The notes below the pieces were generated by a model. It ran no database searches, was not told where the DNA came from, and saw only the letters and a list, made by a program, of their open reading frames with translations. A program made the translations under genes and the position numbers. A DNA stretch of 64,000 nucleotides from positions 166,520 through 230,519 of the forward strand of contig URVB01000001.1 in NCBI GenBank assembly GCA_900551075.1, in the 5' to 3' direction. The DNA comes from an uncultured Blautia sp. Its GTDB lineage: Bacteria > Bacillota > Clostridia > Lachnospirales > Lachnospiraceae. This document shows, piece by piece, positions 55,459 through 64,000 of the stretch (positions within the stretch are counted from its first letter, which is position 1; every line of letters begins with the position of its first letter).

Positions 55459-55560
55459 TTATAGTTCTATCGTATGAAGCTTCACTTCCGGATCGTGATC
55501 TGCCAAAAGCTCCACACAGTATGAATCTGCCGCGCATTTGCAAAAATTGACTGTCAACAT
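55459..55560 (-). CDS. Short Cys-containing ORF, probably a gene remnant
   Basis: 33 codons from ATG at 55560: MLTVNFCKCAADSYCVELLA then DHDPEVKLHTIEL. It ends ten bases before the nitroreductase start, so it is on the same message. The cysteine pattern (CxC, then C) may once have bound metal. No good ribosome site and no family recognised; likely the 3' end of a lost gene. Confidence 0.35.
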   Translation of the reverse strand: MLTVNFCKCAADSYCVELLADHDPEVKLHTIEL

Positions 55561-55569
55561 GCAGCTTAA

Positions 55570-56625
55570 TCATGCTGCTTCGCCTCTTTTCTCCAGCTTT
55601 TTGAACAGGCGCATCAAAATCACAGCCGCCGCGATTGCCAGAAGCTACTCCGCCGTCAGTTGGGCATAAGCCAGGCCGTACAGCGGCGCCAGGCCATTTG
55701 CAAAAACATAATAACCAATTGTAAGCACCGCCAAAAAACCGACCGAGACCGCTACGGAAAACGTGACCGTTTTTTTCATTCTTCTGGTATCTCCGGAAGA
55801 ATAGTTGTAGCTGATCAGCGGCATAATGCCCTGCCCCAGCCCCATCGCAATATAGAGCGGAATCATATTGATTTTCTGAGCAATACCCATTGCCGCCACT
55901 GCATTGGAGCCGTAAGCGGAAGTAAAATTGTTCAGCACCGTCATCCCCGTAACATTCAGCAGATTCTGGATCGCCGCCGGTATACCGACGCCGCAGATAC
56001 CCAGCACGATTGCTTTGGTTGGCTTGAATCTGCCCGGATGGACACATACATGTGTTTTCCCGCGCCTTACTGCAAGGAGAATGAAAAAATAGAGACAGGC
56101 AGCACAATTGGAGAGACAGGTTGCAAGGCCCGCCCCCGCAGCGCCCAGATCAAGGCCCCAGGGTAAAATAAACACAGGATCAAGTATCATGTTCAGAAGA
56201 CAGCCGCTTATCGTACCGATGCTGGCATGAAGTGCGAATCCCTCCGAACGCACAAGGTATGCCATAACCACATTTAGTATTGCCGGCGCCGCTCCAAAGG
56301 CGGTCGTCCACTTCAGATATTCGCCGGTTACGGCTATGTTCTCTGTGTCCGCTCCGAGAATATGAAGAAAGGGCGTATGATAAACCGAATACAGCAGAGA
56401 AAGAAGAATCCCGCAAAAAAGTGCGCTGTAAAAGCCAAAGGCAGAGCTCCGCTCCACTGTATCGTAATCTTTTTTTCCCATCGCCCGGCTCATCATGCTG
56501 GAACTTCCCACACCGAACAGGTTGTTGACAGCGTTGAACGCCAGCAAAACCGGTGCAGCCAGCGTTGCCACCGCCTTTGGTATCGGCGTTTTTTCAAACA
56601 GTTGTACTTTTTCAGATTCGATCAT
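55570..56625 (-). pseudogene. MATE-family efflux transporter, decayed
   Basis: The first frame gives 326 residues of MATE-type membrane protein (NNLFGVGSSSMMSRAMGKKD; GLDLGAAGAGLATCLSNCAA; GIPAAIQNLLNVTGMTVLNN; MGLGQGIMPLISYNYSSGD). Normal proteins have about 450. A block of roughly 33 residues is missing after VATLAAP, where TLAAP would occur twice, and another block is missing at GLAP/LYGLAYAQ. A TAG then interrupts LTAE-LLAIAAAVILMRLFKKLE, which is the true C-terminus, ending at 55570. Two deletions and a nonsense codon make it non-functional. ATG follows the arsR remnant with overlap. Confidence 0.85.
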
Positions 56626-56872
56626 GGCTCACCGCTCCTGTCCGGCAGTGATTCCATAATGGCCTTCGCATGTCCTATCATTTGCAGCAGGCTGTTCATG
56701 GCGTCCGTGTCCGCATCAAAATCGAACCGACTCTTGCGCCGTAGCAGTGCCCCATCTTTAACATTTCAAAGATAATATGCTGGCGGCTCTCATCCCCAAG
56801 CGCCAGCAATATTTTTTGACAGCTCTTGAATTCTTTCGCTAATTGCCTGATTGCATCATTGTGCTCCGGCAT
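56622..56872 (-). pseudogene. ArsR-family regulator, middle deleted
   Basis: Starts well (GGAGGG before ATG at 56872): MPEHNDAIRQLAKEFKSCQK then ILLALGDESRQHIIFEMLKM, an ArsR winged-helix beginning. After GARVG the frame jumps; the tail FDFDADTDAMNSLLQMIGHA of the same family continues in another frame to a stop overlapping the MATE start. The DNA-recognition helix is lost. It was the likely regulator of the MATE-nitroreductase operon. Confidence 0.8.
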
Positions 56873-57016
56873 AAGCGCCCTCCTTTCGTTCGTTGTCTTA
56901 AACTATTATACCACAAAGCTCCGAAAAATGTTCAATGGTAAAGAAAATCGAGACGAATATGTCACCCGACCGGCAATTATTGTTTAAGTCGGAGCATCTC
57001 CCATCTGATATATTTC

Positions 57017-59056
57017 TCAATCAAAAAAATCATTGATTCGGTTCCTTGTATCGAACAGGTCGTTGTACTGTAAAATCTGATATTCACAGATTCTTTCGTA
57101 ATATGGAGACTTTTTATCGTTTAAGATATACAGCTTTCCATCGTCTCCATAATAGCCATTGGAGGTCAAAATGGGAACTTCTTCGCACAATTGTGCAAGG
57201 AATCTGTTCAGAGGAGGCATCTCCATGCCTGCGGTTTCCATCATTAAGGTAGAAAGATAATTGCTGCTGATATGTACATCCTCCTTTTCCTCTATCTCAT
57301 AATTTGCCCAGATGAGAAATGGGGTTTTATACATTTCCATCGTCTCTTTACGGCTCAGCTTTTCCACGTCTTTTCCAAACAATTTACTATAAAATTCCAT
57401 TGGCAGTCCCGGTTCATGGTCCCCAAAAAATACAATCACGGTCGGCTCTTCCACCTTGCTGAAATACGCGATCAAATGTTCAAGCGCTTCATCCGTTTTG
57501 CGGACCAGATTTACATATCGTTTCACCTCCGGGAAATCATATCCCTCTTGCACAGTAATCGTCTGTTCAAAATTCGGATAATCCTTAGCATAGCTGCTGT
57601 GGTTCTGCATGGTAACATTGAACAAATAGAATGGTGCGCCACTGACAGCCTTAGCCTTTTCATACTCTTCGATAATCGTCTGCATATCTTTTTCATCGGA
57701 AATGTAGGTTCTGATCTTATCGGAAGCATCATACGTCATATCCTCGCGGCTGATAAAGTCTGCAAAGCCAAGATAGGGATATGCCGTCTGCCTGCTGTAT
57801 CCATTCGCCAAATACGGATGCAGAGCCAGCAGTCCCTGATACTCCTGTTTCTTCAATGCGGTCGTAAGACTCGGCAGCGGCCCCTTGATATAAAGGCGGT
57901 ACGCTGTAGAACCTTCCGGCAAAAATGCTTTTGACAATCCGGTCAAAAACTCAAATTCCGTATTCACTGTCTGCCCGCCAAACACAGACACATGGACAAA
58001 CCCTTTTACTGCATTTTCCGTCAGGCTCCTGTAATACGGCATCAAATCCTCGCTGGTTTCAAAATCGCCCACGGCCTGCAGATCTGCAAACGCTTCATCC
58101 ATAATCGCAATCACGTTCGGCGTACAAGATTCCTGTTCCGATTCTTTTGAATTCCTGTACGGTGCCGCGATCTCCTCTGCCCGCTTTGCTGAATATCCCT
58201 CCGGCTCATCTATAAACATCAACTGGATACTGCGCACAAAGGTCAGGATCACACCGTTTTTGAGGTAAGATTTGTTCGGCCGGTAGGTACTTACATAAAC
58301 ACGTGCAACCTTGGGAATAATCGGTGAATATAATGCGGTAAACGCACAGACTGCAAACACTGCAATTCCGGCTATGGCACATTTCAGGTGCTTTTTTGGC
58401 GCAATTTTTATCTTTTTTATACGGAAAAGCAGAATGCACCACTCCACCATGCAGACTACCATAACCAACCGATGGTAATCCAGCGTATATTCATAATTTC
58501 CGGCTACACTCACCGCCGTTTCAATGGCGGTCAGATCCGATGCCAGAAGCGGAATGCCGCGGAATGTATAGGTATAATAATTGGCCAGATCAAAAACAAT
58601 CACGGCAATACAGATCAGACTCCCGGAAGCAAACATGCTGTTTGTCACCACGTACAATATAAACAGAAGAATCACCAAAATGATCAAGGTAAAAATTGTC
58701 CGCAGTACCGGTACCGGCTTAAAACTATGCCAGATCAAAGAGGGCCCTGCTGTGCTTGCATACTCCAGCATCAAAAAGGAAACAACCGGTGTCAAAAGAA
58801 AAATCAGAGCTCCCTTCTTTTTCTCCCTTTCTCCCTCTTTGTGAAACCTGCCAAAGCAGGTATAAAAGCCCAGAAGGACCACCAATCCCGTCAAAACAAT
58901 CCTTCCATAATAAATATGGCGGACACCTTTTCGGATTTTCCAGAAAAAATCAGGTGTCACGCTGCAATATACAAGAAATACAACCAGAAATACTGCCCCT
59001 AAATACGGCAATACATCCGAAACTCTCTTTTTCCTCTTAAGTCCCTTTTCCCCCAT
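57017..59056 (-). CDS. LTA-synthase-like membrane sulfatase-fold enzyme
   Basis: 679 residues. N-terminal five or so membrane helices (YLGAVFLVVFLVYC; RIVLTGLVVLLGFYTC; TLIILVILLFILYVV) precede an extracellular alkaline-phosphatase-fold domain. It carries VIAIMDEAFADLQAV (metal Asp/Glu), the catalytic Thr in FGGQTVNTEFEFLTGL, MQNHSSY and VIVFFGDHEPGLP. LtaS-type enzymes transfer glycerol-phosphate from phosphatidylglycerol to a glycolipid; relatives modify other polymers. The substrate here is not certain. It precedes no teichoic-acid genes in the window. Confidence 0.88.
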   Translation of the reverse strand: MGEKGLKRKKRVSDVLPYLGAVFLVVFLVYCSVTPDFFWKIRKGVRHIYYGRIVLTGLVVLLGFYTCFGRFHKEGEREKKKGALIFLLTPVVSFLMLEYASTAGPSLIWHSFKPVPVLRTIFTLIILVILLFILYVVTNSMFASGSLICIAVIVFDLANYYTYTFRGIPLLASDLTAIETAVSVAGNYEYTLDYHRLVMVVCMVEWCILLFRIKKIKIAPKKHLKCAIAGIAVFAVCAFTALYSPIIPKVARVYVSTYRPNKSYLKNGVILTFVRSIQLMFIDEPEGYSAKRAEEIAAPYRNSKESEQESCTPNVIAIMDEAFADLQAVGDFETSEDLMPYYRSLTENAVKGFVHVSVFGGQTVNTEFEFLTGLSKAFLPEGSTAYRLYIKGPLPSLTTALKKQEYQGLLALHPYLANGYSRQTAYPYLGFADFISREDMTYDASDKIRTYISDEKDMQTIIEEYEKAKAVSGAPFYLFNVTMQNHSSYAKDYPNFEQTITVQEGYDFPEVKRYVNLVRKTDEALEHLIAYFSKVEEPTVIVFFGDHEPGLPMEFYSKLFGKDVEKLSRKETMEMYKTPFLIWANYEIEEKEDVHISSNYLSTLMMETAGMEMPPLNRFLAQLCEEVPILTSNGYYGDDGKLYILNDKKSPYYERICEYQILQYNDLFDTRNRINDFFD

Positions 59057-59081
59057 AATGGCTCTACGCTTCTTTCGTTTT

Positions 59082-59852
59082 TTACTCTGTATTTTTTGAA
59101 TGAAGAGACTGCATCATCAGACGCAGCTCCGCTATCGGAAATTGTCCCGGTGCAGAGGCAGCTCCTACTGTTCCAAAAGTAACACTGGAACCAAAATTCT
59201 CTCCTGAAATACGGCTGATCGACCCAAGGCTTCCCATAGCCATAGAAATTACCGGCTTTTCCGTATATTTCTTCGTCATCTCGTGGGTCACACGCATAAT
59301 TGCCGCTACATCCTCAAACTCCTCCGGCATCACTGCCATTTTCAGAATGTCCGCACCGGAAGCATGGATTTCCTGAAACCGTTTTAAAAGCGTTTCTTCA
59401 TCATCCGTTTTTTCGAAATCATGGCTGGACCCAACCACCCTTGCTCCTTCTGCATGAATTCGCTCTATCAGAGCCTTTTTCTCACTCCTGTTTCCAAAAA
59501 CCTCCACATCAATAAGGTCTGCACATCCGCTTTTCGCTGCCGCAAGATTCAGCCTTTCGTATTCTTCAGGTGCAAGCTTAAGGTTACCGCCCTCCTCCTT
59601 TGTGCGAATCGTAAATAAAAGCGGGATTTCTCCCAAAATGCCGGAAAGCCGCTCCAACAGTTCCTGCATCCGGCTGCTTTGAAGCAGCCCGGCATAAAAA
59701 TCCGCACGCCACTCTACCAGGTCTGCTCCTGCGTTTCTGGCATCCTCCGCTTCCCGGCACACCGCCTCCTGCGTCTTTCCTGTCAGTGGAACACAAACCT
59801 TGGGAATACCCTCACCTATCATCAAGCCTTTTATCTGAATGGGTTTTGTCAT
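59082..59852 (-). CDS. aroD: Type I 3-dehydroquinate dehydratase
   Basis: 256 residues of a TIM-barrel enzyme: KVCVPLTGKTQEAVCREAED, LVEWRADFYAG, FTIRTKEEGGN, catalytic His in VVGSSHDFEKT and Schiff-base Lys in DILKMAVMPE, then PVISMAMGSLGSISRISGEN. It converts 3-dehydroquinate to 3-dehydroshikimate. ATG at 59852 follows GGAGATG; the longer frame upstream runs through the promoter. Divergent from aroE with 70 bases between, so both shikimate steps share a control region. Confidence 0.95.
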   Translation of the reverse strand: MTKPIQIKGLMIGEGIPKVCVPLTGKTQEAVCREAEDARNAGADLVEWRADFYAGLLQSSRMQELLERLSGILGEIPLLFTIRTKEEGGNLKLAPEEYERLNLAAAKSGCADLIDVEVFGNRSEKKALIERIHAEGARVVGSSHDFEKTDDEETLLKRFQEIHASGADILKMAVMPEEFEDVAAIMRVTHEMTKKYTEKPVISMAMGSLGSISRISGENFGSSVTFGTVGAASAPGQFPIAELRLMMQSLHSKNTE

Positions 59853-59922
59853 TTCTTGACATCTCCTTTTTTCTTTAATAAAATAGATACTATCATAAAC
59901 TATAATCCCGGAGGAAGCTCTT

Positions 59923-60792
59923 ATGAATATAATTACCGGCCATACCCGTCTCACCGCCCTTCTCGGCAGCCCAGTTGCACACAGCATTTCGCCTCTTATG
60001 CACAACGAAGCCTTCCGCCAGCTCGGACTGGATTATGTATATCTGTGCTTTGAGGTCACGGAGGATACCTTGTCCGAAGCTGTTTGCGGACTGAAAGCCT
60101 GCGGCATCCGGGGCTTTAACCTCACCATGCCGAATAAAAATAAAATCGTCAGCCTTTTGGACGAGCTCACTCCCGCAGCCAGATTAATCGGCGCTGTAAA
60201 CACAGTCGTCAACGATCAGGGACATCTGATTGGCTATAATACCGATGGAATCGGATATATGCGGGCAGTCAGGGATGCCGGCCATAATATCCTCGGAAAG
60301 ACCATCACTGTCATGGGCGCCGGAGGCGCCGCTACGGCAATCTGTGCACAGGCCGCACTGGACGGCGTAGAAAAAATCCACATTTTTGCCCGTCCTGCCA
60401 GCCGTTTCCGGGAACGTACGCAAAAGCTTGTCGGCACCATCAACACATCGCTCCCGTGCAGGGCAATTCTCCACGAAAACGATGACCAAAAGGCGCTTCG
60501 ACAGGCGATTGCTGAAAGTGCACTGCTTCTGAATGCAACCTCTGTGGGAATGGCTCCCGACACCCAAAGCTCCATCATCCCGGATACCTCTGTTTTTCGT
60601 CCGGATTTAATCGTTTCAGATGTGATCTACAATCCTCGGGAAACCCTTCTTCTTCGTCAGGCACGGGAGGCCGGATGCCAGACCTTCAATGGTATGTATA
60701 TGCTTCTGTATCAGGGGGCCGAGGCCTTCCGCCTTTGGACAGGACAGGATATGCCGGTAAATCTGATCAAAGAAAAATATTTTTCAAAATAG
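59923..60792 (+). CDS. aroE: Shikimate dehydrogenase
   Basis: 289 residues. LLGSPVAHSISPLMHNEAF binds shikimate; NLTMPNKN holds the catalytic Lys; AVNTVVNDQGHLIGYNTDGI and the NADP loop VMGAGGAATAICAQAA follow. It reduces 3-dehydroshikimate to shikimate. GGAGG precedes the ATG. Divergent partner of aroD. Confidence 0.95.
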   Translation: MNIITGHTRLTALLGSPVAHSISPLMHNEAFRQLGLDYVYLCFEVTEDTLSEAVCGLKACGIRGFNLTMPNKNKIVSLLDELTPAARLIGAVNTVVNDQGHLIGYNTDGIGYMRAVRDAGHNILGKTITVMGAGGAATAICAQAALDGVEKIHIFARPASRFRERTQKLVGTINTSLPCRAILHENDDQKALRQAIAESALLLNATSVGMAPDTQSSIIPDTSVFRPDLIVSDVIYNPRETLLLRQAREAGCQTFNGMYMLLYQGAEAFRLWTGQDMPVNLIKEKYFSK

Positions 60793-60800
60793 CCGGTACA

Positions 60801-60828
60801 AAAACCCGCCCCGGACAATATCCGGGGC
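60801..60828 (-). terminator. thrS terminator
   Basis: GCCCCGGA-CAATA-TCCGGGGC (60808-60828) with T-run on the minus strand (GGGTTTTTG). Also follows aroE on the plus strand with a weak tail. Confidence 0.8.
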
Positions 60829-60848
60829 GTAATGATTAAAAAAATCTC

Positions 60849-62783
60849 TTATTTGGAAGCTTCCTGAACCTCTATCTTACGGTTTTCACGGTTCCTGATC
60901 TCCTTTTTGACCGCAGCAATAAATTCCGGAAGTTCTTTTGCACCTTCATCTCCCAGGAAACGGCTTCTGACAGCAACCTTTGCTTCTTCCTCTTCTTTCG
61001 CACCTACTACCAGCATATAAGGAATCTTCTGAAGCCGCGCCTCACGAATCTTGTATCCGATTTTCTCCGCACGTGTATCAATTTCTGCACGAATTCCCTC
61101 TTCTTTAAGCTGTGCCAGTACCTTGCCGCCATAATCCATATATTTTTCGGAAATCGGCAGTACCTTTACCTGAACAGGAGCCAGCCATGTCGGAAATGCA
61201 CCCGCAAAATGCTCGATCAAAATACCGATGAAACGCTCAATAGAGCCAAAAGCAACTCGATGAATCATGATCGGACGATGCTTTTCTCCATCGGCGCCGA
61301 TATATTCACAGTTGAAACGCAGCGGAAGCTGGAAATCAAGCTGGATGGTACCGCATTGCCAGGTCCTTCCTATGGAGTCCTCCAAATGGAAGTCGATCTT
61401 TGGTCCGTAGAATGCGCCATCTCCTTCATTTACTACGTAATCAAGACCCAGATCATCCAGAGCACCGCGGAGTGCATCTGTTGCCATTTCCCAGTCTTCA
61501 TCGCTTCCCATGGAATCTTCAGGACGGGTAGACAGCTCAACATGATATTTGAATCCAAACAATTGGTAAACTTCATCAATCAATTTCGCAACACCCTTGA
61601 TTTCGCCGCGGATCTGTTCAGGTGTCATAAAGATGTGCGCATCATCCTGAGTGAAGCAGCGCACACGCATCAAACCATGAAGCTGACCGGATTTTTCATG
61701 GCGGTGTACAAGACAAAGCTCTCCCATACGCAGAGGAAGGTCCCGGTAGGAACGGGGCTCGGACTGATATGCCAAAATTCCGCCCGGACAGTTCATCGGC
61801 TTAATCGCAAAATCCGTCTCATCAATCACGGTTGTGTACATATTTTCTTTGTAATGGTCCCAATGACCAGATGTCTCCCAAAGATGACGGCTCAACATAA
61901 CCGGAGTGGAAATTTCCACATAGCCAGCTTTGTTGTGAATTTCTCTCCAGTAATCCAAAAGTGTATTTTTCAATACCATTCCTTTCGGCAGAAAGAACGG
62001 GAAGCCAGGTCCCTCCTCACGCATCATGAACAGTCCCAGTTCTTTTCCAAGCTTTCTGTGGTCACGTTTTTTCGCCTCTTCCAAACGTGTGATATATTCT
62101 TCCAGATCTGCCTTCCTGGTATAGGCAGTTCCGTAAATTCTGGTAAGCATTTTGTTTTTCTCGCTGCCACGCCAATAAGCACCTGCAAGGCTTGTCAGCT
62201 TAAATGCCCTGACAGGCTTCGTGCTCATCAGATGCGGACCAGCACAAAGATCCACAAATTCTCCCTGCTGATAAAAGCTGATTATGGCATCCTCCGGAAG
62301 GTCTTCAATCAACTCTACCTTATACGGCTCATTTTTCTCCTTAAAATATGCAATTGCATCTTCCCTGGATTTTGTAAATCTTGTGATCGGCAGGGCTTCT
62401 TTTACCACCTTTTTCATCTCTGCCTCAATTTTGGTCAAATCTTCTGCAGTCAGCGGAATCTCGCTGTCAATATCATAATAAAAGCCGTCAGCAACAGAAG
62501 GGCCGATTGCCAGCTTCACCTCCGGATACAGTCGTTTGACCGCCTGCGCCATAATATGGGATGCCGTATGGCGGAAAGCGCCTCTGCCGCCCTCGCTGTC
62601 AAAGGTCAGAATATTTAATCCACAGTCTTTCTCTACTACTGTGCGGAGATCCACCACTTCTCCGTCCACTTCTCCCGCACATGCAGCCCTTGCCAGGCCC
62701 TCGCTGATATCAGCAGCAATCTCAAGCACGGACTTTGCTTCAGAATATTCTTTTTTTGAACCATCTTTTAACGTAATAATCAT
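60849..62783 (-). CDS. thrS: Threonyl-tRNA synthetase
   Basis: 644 residues: TGS domain at the N-terminus; editing domain with HTASHIMAQAVKRLYPE and DLCAGPHLMST; class II catalytic core with PGFPFFLPKGM, YEMATD-like text, RYGTAYTRK, MNCPGG, IMIHRVAFGSIERFIGILIE (motif 3); C-terminal anticodon-binding domain (VKVLPISEKYMDYGGKV). It charges tRNA-Thr. ATG follows AAGGAG. Preceded by a T-box leader that senses uncharged tRNA-Thr. Confidence 0.97.
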   Translation of the reverse strand: MIITLKDGSKKEYSEAKSVLEIAADISEGLARAACAGEVDGEVVDLRTVVEKDCGLNILTFDSEGGRGAFRHTASHIMAQAVKRLYPEVKLAIGPSVADGFYYDIDSEIPLTAEDLTKIEAEMKKVVKEALPITRFTKSREDAIAYFKEKNEPYKVELIEDLPEDAIISFYQQGEFVDLCAGPHLMSTKPVRAFKLTSLAGAYWRGSEKNKMLTRIYGTAYTRKADLEEYITRLEEAKKRDHRKLGKELGLFMMREEGPGFPFFLPKGMVLKNTLLDYWREIHNKAGYVEISTPVMLSRHLWETSGHWDHYKENMYTTVIDETDFAIKPMNCPGGILAYQSEPRSYRDLPLRMGELCLVHRHEKSGQLHGLMRVRCFTQDDAHIFMTPEQIRGEIKGVAKLIDEVYQLFGFKYHVELSTRPEDSMGSDEDWEMATDALRGALDDLGLDYVVNEGDGAFYGPKIDFHLEDSIGRTWQCGTIQLDFQLPLRFNCEYIGADGEKHRPIMIHRVAFGSIERFIGILIEHFAGAFPTWLAPVQVKVLPISEKYMDYGGKVLAQLKEEGIRAEIDTRAEKIGYKIREARLQKIPYMLVVGAKEEEEAKVAVRSRFLGDEGAKELPEFIAAVKKEIRNRENRKIEVQEASK

Positions 62784-62880
62784 ATTAATCTCCTTCTCTT
62801 TTTATCTAATTTCAATATAAAAGTTCCTGCCCGGAGGGCATTTTTGTTTCATAGATAACCGGTTTGTATCCAGAACAAAA

Positions 62881-62900
62881 CGGAATACTAACCTATGAAA
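62881..62900 (-). repeat. Recurrent 20-bp motif beside a terminator, copy 3
   Basis: CGGAATACTAACCTATGAAA, one base after the T-run of the T-box terminator when read on the minus strand. Confidence 0.75.
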
Positions 62901-62901
62901 T

Positions 62902-63155
62902 AAAAAAATCCCCTACAGCATATATACTGTAAGGGACGAGTGATCTTTGCTCGCGGTTCCACCCTGCTTGCCAAACCGTACTTCTTCACAGGGGATTTGG
63001 CCACTTATTTGATGATAACGGAATCACCGGACCGGATCAGGGCCACTCGGAGGTAGTTTTCAACTGTTTCCCGATAAGCCGCTTCCAGCATTTGCGACTC
63101 TCTCTGGAACGTTCCGCAGTTTACTCGTCTCGTCAACGTGTTTATTTTATTCATG
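62902..63155 (-). promoter_or_regulatory. T-box leader of thrS
   Basis: The conserved T-box GGGTGGAACCGCG lies at 62952-62964 (minus strand), followed by a terminator stem CCCTTACAG/CTGTAGGG with a run of T at 62902-62935. Stem I upstream shows the AGAGAG bulge region and a specifier zone GAAAACTACC; ACU or ACC are both threonine codons. Uncharged tRNA-Thr would favour the antiterminator and allow thrS expression. Confidence 0.9.
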
Positions 63156-63161
63156 TTCCTC

Positions 63162-63190
63162 ATTATATATGCGGAAACCCGGTTTGTCAA
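63162..63190 (-). promoter_or_regulatory. thrS promoter
   Basis: TTGACA (plus 63185-63190), 17-base spacer, TATAAT (63162-63167): consensus sigma-A promoter 28 bases from the YdcF-like gene end. Confidence 0.88.
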
Positions 63191-63218
63191 TGCAAAGAAA
63201 AATTCTCTTTCTATTTTT

Positions 63219-63701
63219 TCATAAATTCCCCAAAAGCTTATCTTTGATGACCGCGAGAATTTCTCTGGGAACATAGATCAAAAGCCTCCAGGAACGATAT
63301 CTGGAGGGAACAGGATAAATATTACGGCAGCCGCATTTCCGTCCTATGGCAACTCCGCGGAATACATGGAAATTATTTGTGACAACGCCTACCGATGCGT
63401 CCGGGCTGCCGATTTTTTTCAGGCTGTATGTGAGATTTTCCTTGGTATTCGTGGATCTGTCTTCTAAGATCAGCCGTGTTGCTTCTATCCCATGTGAAGT
63501 CAGATACCGGTACATGGCCTCTGCTTCACTCATCTGTTCTCCTGCTCCCTTTCCGCCGGAGAGTACGGCTTTTGTTTCCGGATTTTCTTCCAGATACTGC
63601 AATGCCCTTCTGGTTCGTTCCAGAAGGGCTAAGGTCAGCCGTGTCCCGTCCACATGGGCACCCAACACGATGATATAATCCAGGTTCTCTTTTACCTTCA
63701 T
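63219..63701 (-). CDS. YdcF/SanA-like DUF218 protein
   Basis: 160 residues. LDYIIVLGAHVDGTRLTLAL, AVLSGGKGAGEQMSEAEAMY and LEDRSTNTKENLTYSLKKI are the DUF218 motifs, with a C-terminal VTNNFHVFRGVAIGRKCG. Related proteins (SanA, ElyC, YdcF) act on envelope metabolism or bind SAM. No membrane helix is visible. The ATG at 63701 overlaps the stop of the SEC-C gene (TAATG), so the two are coupled. Confidence 0.88.
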   Translation of the reverse strand: MKVKENLDYIIVLGAHVDGTRLTLALLERTRRALQYLEENPETKAVLSGGKGAGEQMSEAEAMYRYLTSHGIEATRLILEDRSTNTKENLTYSLKKIGSPDASVGVVTNNFHVFRGVAIGRKCGCRNIYPVPSRYRSWRLLIYVPREILAVIKDKLLGNL

Positions 63702-64000
63702 TATCTTCCGCAGCAATGTTTGTATTTTTTGCCGCTGCCGCACGGACACGGATCATTGCGTCCAACCTTATGCGGTTTCACGATTGTACCGGACTTCTTC
63801 TGCTCCAGATACAATTCCTTACGCTTGTCATCTGAGAAAATCTCTTTCCACTGGGGAAGCTCATACAGCCAGTCCGCCTTTGCATCTACCATATTCTTAT
63901 ACAGCAGTTCTTTATCAAAGCCAAGATTTACTACTGTATTCTCATCCATAGTTTCAATCGGATTCGGCGTCTTCAGACTGTCATTGATGCCATCCAGAAA
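63701..64000 (-). CDS. SEC-C zinc-motif protein, 5' end beyond the window
   Basis: The frame continues open to position 64000, so an internal ATG at 63949 is not the true start. Visible text: [37 protein letters not shown], then the C-terminal SEC-C motif [20 protein letters not shown], whose three Cys and His/Cys bind zinc. The motif is shared with SecA tails and many unknown proteins. Coupled to the DUF218 gene downstream. Confidence 0.85.
   Translation of the reverse strand, partial: FLDGINDSLKTPNPIETMDENTVVNLGFDKELLYKNMVDAKADWLYELPQWKEIFSDDKRKELYLEQKKSGTIVKPHKVGRNDPCPCGSGKKYKHCCGR

Noticed and set aside
55436..56107. 223-codon minus-strand frame over the MATE remnant
   Set aside because: It is an out-of-frame reading of the MATE pseudogene; the MATE frame has clear family motifs.
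61209..62618. Very long open frame antisense to thrS
   Set aside because: A shadow of thrS codon usage; no ribosome site, domain or promoter.
63005..63274. 89-codon frame on the minus strand upstream of thrS
   Set aside because: It lies within the T-box leader and its promoter; there is no ribosome site and the RNA structure explains the sequence.

Overview
The window looks like the chromosome of a low-to-mid GC, spore-forming gut member of the Lachnospiraceae (Blautia-like). The evidence is a spoIIGA-sigE locus, a cotJC remnant, a T-box threonyl-tRNA synthetase, Firmicute-type promoters, strong GGAGG ribosome sites and several carbohydrate-use operons. The genus is an inference from protein style, not a search result.

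Layout. 1-8.7 kb is the end of a Tn916-family conjugative element, all read leftward: a SpaA/VaFE surface adhesin, Orf23 and Orf22 homologues, a Phd/RelE-type toxin-antitoxin pair, a cargo gene with a HEPN-like RxxxxH motif between two 45-bp direct repeats, the TcpA coupling ATPase (Orf21), an oriT and the MobT relaxase (Orf20, cut by the window edge). 8.84-15.68 kb is a second, smaller element. It carries a large serine recombinase, a VbhA/Fic pair, an internally deleted IS4-type insertion sequence, a DUF3786 gene and fragments of a relaxase-like protein and an XRE regulator. It sits inside a spore-coat gene (cotJC): the two cotJC pieces lie either side of it, and the same 11 bases, TTCGGTGAAGC, occur at both junctions. 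The 5' side of cotJC is lost where the Tn916-like element begins, so the gene appears to have been hit twice.

15.9-29.5 kb is housekeeping chromosome: glgB, an oxidoreductase, bioY with two BirA-type operators and a DUF1284 gene, a MscS channel, trkA-trkH potassium uptake, a PEP-synthase-like ATP-grasp protein, an esterase and an aldehyde dehydrogenase. 29.5-50 kb is sugar metabolism in three LacI/AraC-controlled blocks. (i) A ribose-type ABC importer with a zinc alcohol dehydrogenase and a truncated transketolase half, with a LacI gene beside it. (ii) A GPH permease, nucleoside-hydrolase-like protein, ROK kinase, GH1 6-phospho-beta-glucosidase and GH78-like enzyme, with an AraC regulator. 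(iii) A fucose/arabinose-isomerase-like protein, a split transketolase and an FGGY kinase, with a LacI regulator and clear TATAAAC palindromes. Block iii has the gene content expected of an isomerase-kinase-transketolase route such as the one described for D-apiose.

50-64 kb holds a paaK-ACT pair, a candidate structured RNA, a helical-bundle protein, spoIIGA-sigE, a decayed arsR-MATE cluster beside a nitroreductase, an LTA-synthase-like enzyme, divergent aroD/aroE, thrS with its T-box, a YdcF-like protein and a SEC-C protein that runs off the window. The promoter of the candidate RNA shares with the spoIIG promoter an unusual 21-bp spacer and a Spo0A-box-like -35 region, suggesting a sporulation-linked transcript.
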